Below are positions 55,236-64,000 of a stretch of DNA of 64,000 nucleotides, piece after piece. The stretch is from Cyanophora paradoxa (taxonomy: Eukaryota > Glaucocystophyceae > Cyanophorales > Cyanophoraceae). Below the pieces are notes generated by a model. That model had not been told where the DNA came from. It searched no databases and saw only the letters and a program-made list of their open reading frames with translations. The stretch lies in assembly GCA_004431415.1 (NCBI GenBank), contig QPMI01000256.1:25131-89130 (forward strand), in the 5' to 3' direction. Every line of letters starts with the position of its first letter. Position 1 is the first letter of the stretch. A program made the position numbers and the translations under genes.

Positions 55236-56964
55236 ATGGCTCTGGACCGCTTCCAGGACATCGACGTCGAGGCCGCCCCCGCCGCCGTTCAGGCAGGCCT
55301 CCCGGGCGCCTCGCGCCGGGGCCCTCTGGGGCGCTGGGCGCGACGGGCCGGCAGGTGCTCTACGGGCTGCTGAACTTGCTCCAGTTCGTGGGCGTGGCGA
55401 GGGTGGCGCGCCTCTGCCACCCGTACGCGGCGGCGGCGGCGCGGGCGCTCGCCCCCGGGCCCCTCCCCGAGGACTTCCAGCTCGGCATCGAGTACGCCGC
55501 GACGCTGTGCGGCCCCGCCCCGCCCCGCCCCGCCCCGCGCCGCCAGCGCCGGGCGGTATAGTGAGCGGGGGCGGGGCGGGGCCAGGCTGGCGCTGGTGTA
55601 CGCGGCGCTGCTCGGGGGCGTCTTCGGGGACCGCTCGGGCTCCATCCGCCGCGAGAGCTCCCACCGCGAGGCCGGCAACCTCTACACCGTGCCCGCCCCG
55701 GCCCCGCCCACGCTAGGCGGCCCCCGCCCCGCCCGCCCACGCGCCGTGGCAGGTGGTGCTGCAGGGCTCCCTCATGAACGGCGGCGGCGACGCGGCGGCC
55801 AAGCGCGGCGTCCTCGCCTCCGTGCACGAGTACGTCACCTGCCTCCTCGCCGTCGACTTCGGCCGCCAGGCGCGCCGCACGCACCCGCGCCGCCCCCGAG
55901 AGACCTCGCGAGCGAGCGCCTCTGAGGCGCGTGCGGCGGGCAGGCGACGCAGTGCTCGCGGTGCATGGGGGTCTTGAGCCGCGTGGAGCGCCGCCTCATG
56001 GCCCTCGCCGACGACGGCACCAAGGACAAGGCCCGCCGGCCCCGCCCCGCCCCGCCGGCCCCGCCGCGCAGCGCCTCAGGCCCGCCCCGCAGATCGACCT
56101 CGTCAACCTCTCGACGCTGCTCGCGACCATCCGGCCCGCGCCGCGCCCCCCGGGGCAGGGCCGCCGGCGCCCCTGACGCGAGCCGGCGTGCTGCAGAGAG
56201 GCGCAAGAGTCGCGCTCCGTGCGCATCGCCGCCTTCGACCCGCACATGCGCGCCCCGCCGCCCCGCCCCGCCCGCCCCGCCCGCCCTCGCCCGCCGTCCG
56301 AGCGGCGGGGCAGGACGTGGATGCTGGCGGGGCGGATCCGGCTCCTGGCGGGGCTCCTCGCGGGGGGCTTCCTCTACCGGACCTCGGGCTCGGCGCGCCT
56401 CGACGCCCTCCTCTGGGGCAACATGCTCGCCGTCTTCGTCAAGCTCGACCAGGCCCGCCCCCAACCCCGCCCCGCCCCTGACCCTGACCCTGACCCCCCG
56501 GGCCCGGCAGCTCTACGAGGACATCGCCGAGTGGACGCGCGGTGCCCTCCCGCCCTCCACGCACTGACTTCGCCCCGCCGCCCGCCCTGTCTGCCTCCGA
56601 CCCCGCGCGCCCCGCGGGCGGCGCCTGCAGGGGAGTACAAGATCACGCCGATCGCCTTCGAGCAGCTCAGGGAGACCCTCGAGGGCGAGATGCGGGCGCG
56701 TACCCCCCCCCCCCCCCCCTCCCCGCCCGCCTTCGTCTTCTCGACGGGGCGGGCGCGGGCAGGCGCTGGAGATGGAGACTCCGACGGCGGAGGAGTACGG
56801 CTTCGTCCCCCGCCGCGTCGTCCGCGTGCGCCGCCCCCGCCCCCCCCCCCCCCCCCCCCGGCGGCCCCCCCCTCCCCCTCTCGCCTCGCCTCGCCTCGCC
56901 TCGCCTTGGTCTGAGTGAGCCTCGCCGGGCGCAGGAGGTGCCCTTGCCCGTCGTCATGGATTAG
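55236..56964 (+). CDS. Conserved-looking protein of unknown function
   Basis: ATG at 55236 gives MALDRFQDIDVEAAPAAVQ, joined by a GC-AG intron (55293-55354) to VLYGLLNLLQFVGVARVARL. Further exons: PEDFQLGIEYAATLC, LALVYAALLGGVFGDRSGSI, EAGNLYTVP, VVLQGSLMNGGGDAAAKRGV followed by LASVHEYVTCLLAVDF, QCSRCMGVLSRVERRLMALA, IDLVNLSTLLATIREAQESR, MLAGRIRLLAGLLAGGFLYR, LYEDIAEWTR, EYKITPIAFEQLRETLEGEM, TPTAEEYGFVPRR and EVPLPVVMD with a TAG at 56962-56964. Mixed moderately hydrophobic and amphipathic helices with one CxxC pair; no signal peptide or known domain. The exon pattern is too regular to be noise, but I do not recognise the family. Confidence 0.65.
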
Positions 56965-58013
56965 CAAGCGGCCGCGGAGAGCTGGAACAATGTAAAGTGA
57001 CTTCAGTGTTGAAACGATTCAAATTTGGGGCATGCCGCGCGCAGTGCGGGTCGGCAGCGCCAGCTATAGCGCTAGCGGGCATTCGGGCTAATAATTCAGG
57101 ATCCTGCTTTCTTTGCTTGCTTTAATTTCAGGATCCGGAGAGCTCGTCGCGATCGTCGCTTGCCAAGTTGCTTTCGGCGGGGTCGCCGTGCGCGTCGCTT
57201 GCCGCAGTGCAATTGCAACTGCAATCGATATCCGATGCCATGATGATCTCTTGGAATTTGCGGCTCGTAAAATTGGAGTCGATCGGAAGTCCGGAAGTCA
57301 CAGTGAGTCTCAAGATCATTGAATCACTCCAGCTATAGCTGTTTAGCTACGCGTACACAAGGAAGAGCTACGGAACAAAAGCACATCGGAGCTCAAATTA
57401 AACTGCAAAAAAAAAAAACAATGAAGTACGACGGTGTGCAGAGTCGGAGGTGTATATCAAGTCAAGCCGCATACATTTTGTGAAAATCAAATACAAAGAA
57501 ACTGCAGAGCCTCGCGATCGATCTAACGGAAAAAGGGTCTTCATGATCAAGAGTGCCGCAGTGCCCTGATCAGAAGGCCCGGAGGCTCACAATCAGATGC
57601 AGCCTTGATCCTAGCAATACTTAATTGCTTGTGACTGAACGAATTTTTGAATTCGAGCTATGATAGTACAGTTTCGAATTCATCAAGTCACACACTGATT
57701 GCACGCCCCGGAGCCCTTAAAGCTTTCGTAAACTGATCATGATCCGATGATCATGATCATGAGCCCCGGGCACACATGTACAGATCTAGAGCCGTGCGAT
57801 CGGCCCGCCAGGCTGATCTTAAACCGTCAGTACTTAAATTCTAAAGTAAAAGAAACTTAGCTTTAAAGAAAAAAGAGCTGTAGCTAGCTATAGAAAAATT
57901 AAAACGCCTGCCCGGTCGACTTCGAGCTAGCTTTTAGCTCCACTGTATCGCATCCGAGACGGCGGATTGCGCGCGCGGGCAGCTATAGCTATGAAAGGCG
58001 CTCAGCCCGCGGC
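56965..58013. other. Spacer between convergent genes
   Basis: About 1 kb of AT-richer DNA with A tracts (57,408-57,418), TCATGATC palindrome clusters (57,738-57,763) and no supported exon. Confidence 0.45.
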
Positions 58014-61000
58014 TCAGGCCGCGAGCCGGGCCTCGGTGGCGGTGGCGAGGGGGGCCGGGAAGGAGTCGAAGGTGGGCGTCGGGGTGCCGTCGCGGTCGGC
58101 GCCCTTGATGGAGACGACGCGCTGCTGGACTGCGACCACGGGCTCGAACCCCGACGGGCGCATTTCGACCGAGGCCACGTCGCCGGCGGCGCCGCCCATG
58201 GCCGAGGGGTTGTACGCGTGGGGCCGGTTCATCATCTTGGAGATGGAGCCGTCGGGGTCGCGCACGGACCAGTCCTCGTCGGGGCGCGCGTTCTCGTGCC
58301 CGGCGATCGCTGTCGGCAGCACGTTGACCTTCTGCGCCCGCACCGACCACTGCGGATCCCAGACGGCACGGCGTCAATCTCGGGCTCGAACTCCGGCCGC
58401 GGGTCGATGGGATTGCAAAAATCGAAGGATCACGCACGTCCTCCATCTCGGTGCGCTTGCCCTTGGAGCCGAACGCGCCCTTCTGTGCGAAGGAGATGAT
58501 GGTGCAGTAGCAGAGGAGCCAGCCGAAGACGATCGCGAGGGCGCAGAAGGCGGAGATGGCGGCGGCGTCCAGCGGCTTCGGCAGGCTCACGTTCATGATC
58601 GCCACGATGTAGATCACGAAGATTTCGAGCAGGTTGAGCCACATCCCGATAAACGGCACGAACCCGTGCCGCCACCAGTTGAACTGATCGAGAAAGCGTG
58701 AGCTCCTAACTTTACTTTGCTTTGGCTCAGCTTCTCGCAGACAAGCTGGTCGGGGGGCGGGCGCACGTGGGGCTTCCCCCAGAAGTTGATGATGCAGGTG
58801 AAGCAGATGCCGGCGTAGAGGAGGAAGGTCCCCACGTTGGACGCCATCGTGATCGCCTGCAGCCGGAGCGGACCGGAGCGGAGCGGAGCGGTCAACAGAG
58901 CCAGGGGTTCACTGGGGCACCGTCTCGAATCGCTCGCGCACCGTGATGGCGATGGTGTTGTTGTAAGCGTCCTTGTTCGACACGCAGGCGATGCCGAGGG
59001 CCGAGTTGATGAAGGCGGACATGCAGATGCCGATCCAGGGCGTGCGCCACGTGGGGTGCAGGCGGCACATGAAGGACGGGAACTGCCGCTCCGTCGCCAT
59101 GAAGAGCGACACGCGGACGGCGGCGTTGGAGGCCGCCAGCGTCGTGCCGAAGATCGAGAGGAGGACGGTGATGGCCTGGATGCACATCAGCGCGTACCCG
59201 TTGAGCCCGAAGTGGTTTCCCGCCACGATCGTGAGGTCCCCGATGGGCGCCATCGAGGCGGCCGTCTGGAAGGAGGCCGGCATGGCCGCCGAGGCCGAGA
59301 CGTACTCGAAGGGGTACGAGAGGAGGGCCTGGAGGGCGAGCGAGAGGACGCAGCCGATGGCGACGTTGCGCTCCGGCTTCTTCGTCTCAGCGCCGAGCTG
59401 CGTGGACGAGTCGAAGCCGACGAGGATGAGGATGGCGATCGAGGACTGGTAGACCATCCCGAGGCCCGAGTGCACGGTGAAGATGTCGCCGGCTGTTTCG
59501 AAGAGCCACTTGTCGCCCGCCGGCACCGTCGCAGTCGTGACCGTCGACGGGTTGGCCGCGATCGGCGGCGGGCCGTCCTTGTTCTTGTCGCGGTAGCAGG
59601 CCCACAGCACGCCGTACCTGTTCGGAGATTCGAGTTCAGCGCCAGACTCGAGGCGAATGCATGCGCATGGCCATAAGCATGGAGCGGCCAGCTCGGTCGC
59701 GCACATAAAAATGGCGGCAGACTGCATAATGACGACGCCCGTGTTGAAGCTCGTCGAGAAGTTGACCCCCTCTGAACGGGGCGCCGAGAGATGATAAGGC
59801 AGCGCGGGGGCGGGCGCGGGGGCGCGGAGCTCGGGCGCGCACTGATGGCGATGAGGGCCACGACGAGGGCGCACATGATGGCGATGCCGGCGGCGGCGCC
59901 GGGAGAGAGCGGGCTCGTGGGGTCCCGCGACGGCGACGTGTTGATCTGTCGCGCCGCTCTCGATCAGCGCGTCGGCCGATCGCGAGAAGCGTTGGGCCGC
60001 GCGCGCGTGCACGTGCGCACCAGGTAGACGATGACCTGGGACATGAGCGCCGTCGTCACGCCCGGGTAGACCCAGCTGCGGGTGACCATGGCGGTCAGGG
60101 CGCTGCGTACGCGCGAGCGCGAGCGCAGGGCGGGGAGGGCTGCGGCACGGGCACTCACTAGAAGAGGTGAACTGAGGATGAGCAAGGCAGCGGGGGCGCG
60201 GACGTCAGTGCGGGGCGGCGTGGTCGACAAAGAAGAGCGGAAGGAAGGGCCGGGGCGCACTGGAGAAGCCCATGTACCACTTCATGATGTTGGACCAGCC
60301 GCGGACGGCGCGGATCTTGCTGTGCTTGAAGGCGCTGCGCCGCGCAGCCGTCGATCAGGTGCGGCTGCTTCGCGCATACGAACGCCGGGCGGAGGTGCGA
60401 CTCACCGCTCCGCAAAGTAGTATGCGCCGCCGGCGCCCGCCTCGGGGTAGACGTGGGCCCTGGGTCGAGAAGGGAGTCAGTGTGGCCCGAAGCCAGCGCG
60501 GGGCGCGGGGCCACGCTGTATACGCGCAGGGGCGCACAGCTCAGCGAAAGGAAACGCCGTCATGAAGGCCTGCGCATGCGCAGACGGGCGGAGTGAGCGG
60601 GGCGGCCCTTCGAGTTCGCATCAAATTTATATGTGCATGGGAGGAATTTGATCGGGGGGAGTCTACATCTGGCCATAGCCCCTTCAGCTTGCATTCCGCG
60701 GGCTGATTGCGGGCCAAATCTGTCTTGGAGAATTCGAAACGAGCGCACCACCCAGACCGCGAAGATGATGCCCACGAAAGTGTCCTTTGCGAAAGAGTTC
60801 AGCTGGTTGTCGATGCAAGCCAGGTTCCTGCGGGGGCGATCGTGAGCAAACTCCGCACGCGTCGATCTAGAGGAACAGTGCAATTAATACTGCAAGACGC
60901 GCACAGGGAGTAGGTTGTCCACAGGAAGGCGCCTGCAGAGGACGCGTCAGCGAAGCACCATTGCAGCTGTCAGCGCTGGGGGCGGCGCGGCAGCGGGGTG

Positions 61001-61256
61001 GAGCTCGAGGGGCCCGGGGCGGCTCGCCTGGCGCGATGAGGGCCATGCTGAGATGCGTACAGAGCGTGAGCGGCCGCGGGCGGCGGCGGCGTCGCGGGGG
61101 AGCGCTGGCAAAGCTTTACCTGTTGATCGTGACCCCTGTGAGGCCAAGGAGGGGCGCGCCCTGGACCGGTGCGCTTTGCTGCGACTTAAGACTCCCTCCC
61201 ACGCTCATCTCCTCCACATAGTACGCATCGCCCTTGCTGGTTGAAGGGCGCTCCAT
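58014..61256 (-). CDS. APC-family amino acid permease
   Basis: Start at 61256 opens a hydrophilic N terminus (MERPSTSKGDAYYVEE, then GLTGVTINR ending at a GTAAAG donor). Exons then encode NQLNSFAKDTFVGIIFAVWV, SKIRAVRGWSNIMKWYMGFS, YPGVTTALMSQVIVYLVRT, NFSTSFNTGVVIMQSAAIFM, YQSSIAILILVGFDSSTQLG followed by AETKKPERNVAIG, LMCIQAITVLLSIFGTTLAA, the VRVSLFMATERQFPSF segment, WIGICMSAFINSALGIACVS, ASNVGTFLLYAGICFTCIIN, and FVPFIGMWLNLLEIFVIYIV. 'GFDSSTQLGAETKKPERNV' is the classic APC motif after TM6 ('GYD.s.hlaEEtknp.r..P'). About twelve membrane helices, plasma or organelle membrane, import or export of amino acids or related amines. The C-terminal tail is hydrophilic and ends at the TGA at 58016-58014. 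Confidence 0.88.
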
Positions 61257-61948
61257 CTTGTCTATCACACACACTCAAAGACCGCGGCTGGTCCCGTTGC
61301 GCGCGGCTGCTCCTATCGGTCGCGGACGCGGCGGCTGCGACCTAAACTAGCGCCTGCGACCGCTGCGCTGCTGCAGATACGTGCCCACCCGCGCACCCGT
61401 ACTCCGAATCTTCCAATATCCTCGCGCACCCCCGATCGGCTGCGGGCGAACAGAACGGGCGTGTGAGGCGCTGGCCGCGCGGCTGATGAGCGGCTGGTGC
61501 ACTAGTTCTGGTCGTGTGATCGAGATCGAAGATTTTCACGGCGCCGCCGCACAGTCTCGATGGCCGCGGCTAAAGCCATAATGGACGACGTGCCCCCTCG
61601 GGACCAAGAGTCGCCGCGCGCGGGCTTCTACCCCCCCGCCTTTCTTCCCCAGACTCTGCTCCATGCGTACCCGGGCCGGGCAACTCGTTCCCCCCAAATC
61701 ACAAAGCAAAAAGCAATACATGCTCTTCGCCGGCCCTGGCGCCCCTCTGCGGGCGCGGGAGCGCCAGCGGAGCCACGTGCTCGTGGAGGGAACGTCCGCG
61801 CGCCAGCCGGCCGAACGGCCGACCTCGCGTCGCGCGCCCCTCACGACCGACTTCCGCGGAATACGGGAGGCCCCGCTCATCGCATGGCGTGCTAGCTCGG
61901 TCAACGAGCCTTTGCGCTTCGTCAAGGAGACGCTGCACGAACGGCTTC
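61257..61948. promoter_or_regulatory. Divergent promoter region (permease / RsgA)
   Basis: About 700 bp between the divergent genes. A purine-poor stretch with CCACCCGCGCACCC near 61,384 and no TATA box seen. A possible upstream exon of RsgA (frame beginning near 61,560) cannot be excluded. Confidence 0.4.
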
Positions 61949-64000
61949 ATGTGGGGCCTGCCCGCGATGCGCCGAGTGCCGCGCACATACCTCCCGTCCA
62001 GGTGCGCGGGGCGCGGGGTGCTGCCTCAGGGCTTCTCGCTGGGAGAGGCAGCTGAACGAACGAGTCCGCCGCAGGGAAGCGGCACGGAATCGACGGACGG
62101 CGGAGTGGCCGCCTCCAGCGAGTCGTTGGGCGCTGTTCACATGCAGGAGCTCTGGGGCACTGTCGTAGCGGTGCAGGCGAACTTCTACCAAGTTCGGATC
62201 GACCCGCAGCCCTCGCTCTCGGGTGACAGCCTGGCCGCCCCGCTCGAGATCCTGTGCACACGCCGCGCCCGCCTGAAGAAGATCGATCAGAGCGTGCGCG
62301 CGTCTCCCGGCGCCGCTTCGCGCGGCACCGCGGTACTAAAAGGTCGGCAGGTGATGGTGGGCGACCGCGTCCGCATCACGGGGGATCGGCCCCGCCCCGT
62401 GGAGTACGTCCCCGTCGGCGGCGTGGGCGGCGGCGCCGCGATCGAGGAGGCGAGCCGCGCTTCCGCTCGCCGCTCGCCGCGCATCCGAGCGCTTATCCGC
62501 GCGGCCTTGCGGCGCGGCAGGTCATGATGCCGCGGGCGACGGAGCTGGATCGGCCTCCCGTCGCCAACGCCTTCCAAGCGCTCGTCGTGATCTCGATCGC
62601 GGACCCGCCCATCGACCCCGATCAGGCCACCCGCTTCATTGTCGCCTGCGAGGCCGCCGGCCTCCGCGTCCGCCTCTGCGTCAACAAGGCGCGCCCGCCG
62701 CCCGCCCCGCCGCGCCCGCTCGTACCCCCGCCCGCCGCTCACGCCGTCCCCCGCAGTCTGACCTGGTCTCGGAGCACGTGAGAACCGCGTGGACCGTGCG
62801 CATCCGCGACTGGGGGTACGAGCCGCTCTTCGTCAGCGCCGAGAAAGACTCCGGTACCCCTGCGCCCGCCGCTTTCCGACCTGTGTTGCCTTCGCGCCGA
62901 CGGGTCGCCATGCGCAGACATCGAGCGTGTGGTGGACTTTCTGAGGGAAGGGGCGCCCCCCGGGGCCATCACGGTCGTCGTGGGCCCCTCGGGCGTCGGA
63001 AAGAGCAGCATCCTGAACCGGCTCGTCCCCGACTTGAACCTGCGCACCGGCGAGGTCTCCGGCAAGCTCCGCCGGTGCCCTCCGCCCCTCTCGAGAACCC
63101 CTAGCGCGCACGCAGCCTGCCCTCTAGTCTCACTGGGCGGGGCGCGCAGGGGGCGGCACACGACGCGGCACGTGCAGCTCTTCGAGCTGCCAGGCGGCTC
63201 GAGCGGCCTGAAGGCGGCGCCGCTGCTGGCGGACACGCCGGGCTTCAACCGCCCCGATGTGACCTGCGCCCCCGAGGAGGTCGCGGCGTACTTTCCCGAG
63301 GTGGCGCGGCAGTTCGCGGTGGCCGGCGGCCGCTGCGCCTTCTCCGACTGCCTGCACCGCGACGAGGAGGGCTGCGTCGTCCGGGGCGATTGGGAGCGGT
63401 ACCCCCACTACGTCTCCATGCTCGCCGAGGCCGAGGAGCGCGCCGAGCAGGTCCGCCGCGCCGCTCCCCCCCCCTCCCCCAGGGGTACGGCGTTCTCACG
63501 GGCGGGCAGCTGAGGACGCGGGAGACGGCGGGGGCGACGCCGAAGACGGAGCGGAGGCGGGGCGTGAAGGCGGTGGCGGGCAAGGGCGGGCGCGTGACCT
63601 ACGAGCCGAAGCTGGACGCGCGCAAGTACCGCTCCGAGTCGCGCAAGTCGGCGACGCAGCGGCTGCGGGTCCACGACTGGGGCGACGAGGCCGACGCCGA
63701 CGGCGACGAGGACGACGACGAGGAGCGCGGCGGGCCCGCCCCGCCCTACCCCCGCCCCGGCCCCCCCCGAGCCTCCCCATCCGGCGGCGGCAGCGCCGGC
63801 TCCAGCGGTGGCGGCGCCCGGCGGGGCGCGGCACGGCGCGGCGGGCGGCGCGGGCGGCGGCGGCGGCGTCGGTGCAGTACGACCCGGCTTCCCTCGACGA
63901 AGAGGATGACGGGGCGAAGAAGACGAGTTCGCTGACGACCCGACCCGCCCACCGTCGTGCGCTCGACCCCGCGCCTCGCTTGCTTGCTTGCTCGCCTGCC
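61949..64000 (+). CDS. rsgA: Ribosome small-subunit GTPase RsgA (YjeQ), probably organellar; 3' partial
   Basis: Circularly permuted GTPase. Order of parts: an Arg/Ser-rich presequence after ATG 61949 or 61967, an OB-fold (GTVVAVQANFYQVRIDPQ ~62,158; MVGDRVRITG ~62,355), NAFQALVVISIADPP and CVNKADL-type G4 (spliced, ~62,680), EPLFVSAEKDSG (G5), P-loop GVGKSSILNRL (~62,992), GRHTTRHVQLFELPGG (~63,151), DTPGFN (G3, ~63,232), and the zinc motif CAFSDCLHRDEEGC (~63,335). A C-terminal tail EPKLDARKYRSESRKSATQR matches plant plastid RsgA. RsgA tests and releases late 30S subunits. In eukaryotes it is organelle-targeted, and the presequence fits plastid or mitochondrion. The final acidic exon (YDPASLDEEDDGAKK, ~63,880) may run beyond the window. 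Confidence 0.88.

Noticed and set aside
1-64000. CRISPR arrays, rRNA, tRNA genes or bacterial operons
   Set aside because: No regularly spaced repeats with unique spacers, no recognisable rRNA stretch or tRNA cloverleaf was noticed, and gene structure is eukaryotic throughout.

Overview
This is nuclear DNA from a GC-rich, gene-dense, intron-rich eukaryotic microbe. Nearly every gene is split by 40-90 nt introns, and conserved domains appear only when reading frame changes across GT-AG or GC-AG introns. Gene content (a basal-body SSNA1/DIP13 protein, histone-hairpin binding protein, NOP56, PGAP1, SET-domain methyltransferase, an omega-3/delta-12 type desaturase and an RsgA GTPase of the plastid kind) suggests a flagellated alga such as a haptophyte or pelagophyte-like stramenopile. 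The lineage is inference only; nothing in the window fixes it.

Layout. 1-2,260: 3' part of a PelF-like GT4 glycosyltransferase (+). 2.3-10.2 kb: gene-poor, repeat-rich DNA holding a truncated copy of the 5' end of a beta-helix membrane protein gene, several copies of its upstream region, a ~42-bp minisatellite and a 368-bp TIR element. 10.2-12.65 kb: 13-exon fatty acid desaturase (+). 14.3-22.4 kb: very large beta-helix/cysteine-rich/multi-TM protein (-). 23.8-28.1 kb: PGAP1 (-), divergent from SSNA1 (+). Then CGR1/CCDC86 (-), a p25-alpha/TPPP-like repeat protein (+) and SLBP (-). 36.4-41.7 kb: two copies of an unknown gene as a ~0.93-kb inverted repeat around 3.1 kb of gene-free DNA. 42.7-47.6 kb: AWS-SET-postSET protein continuing into a 4CXXC_R1 zinc finger. 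Its 3' end and a downstream 92-aa ORF are duplicated exactly at 49.8-51.1 kb, with a strongly diverged copy of the upstream part between. Then NOP56 (-), a conserved-looking unknown protein (+), an APC-family amino acid permease (-), and RsgA (+) running to the window end.

How parts relate. The left block (4.9-10.45 kb) and right block (21.7-23.53 kb) look like two copies of one divergent promoter unit (membrane protein <- promoter -> desaturase), each having lost the opposite half: left keeps the desaturase and only the 5' end of the membrane protein gene; right keeps the membrane protein gene and only the desaturase's untranslated first exon and part of intron 1. NOP56 and CGR1 both serve ribosome biogenesis; SLBP and the SET protein concern histone mRNA and probably chromatin. 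No operon-like logic is expected.

Two things stand out. (1) A clean transposon insertion, with 17-bp TIRs and a 10-bp target duplication, whose paralogous empty site is in the same window. (2) Decaying duplicate copies that differ from their intact partners largely by insertions and substitutions creating short perfect palindromes. Exon boundaries are hand-read, and homopolymer-length differences between copies suggest some single-base uncertainty in the assembly.
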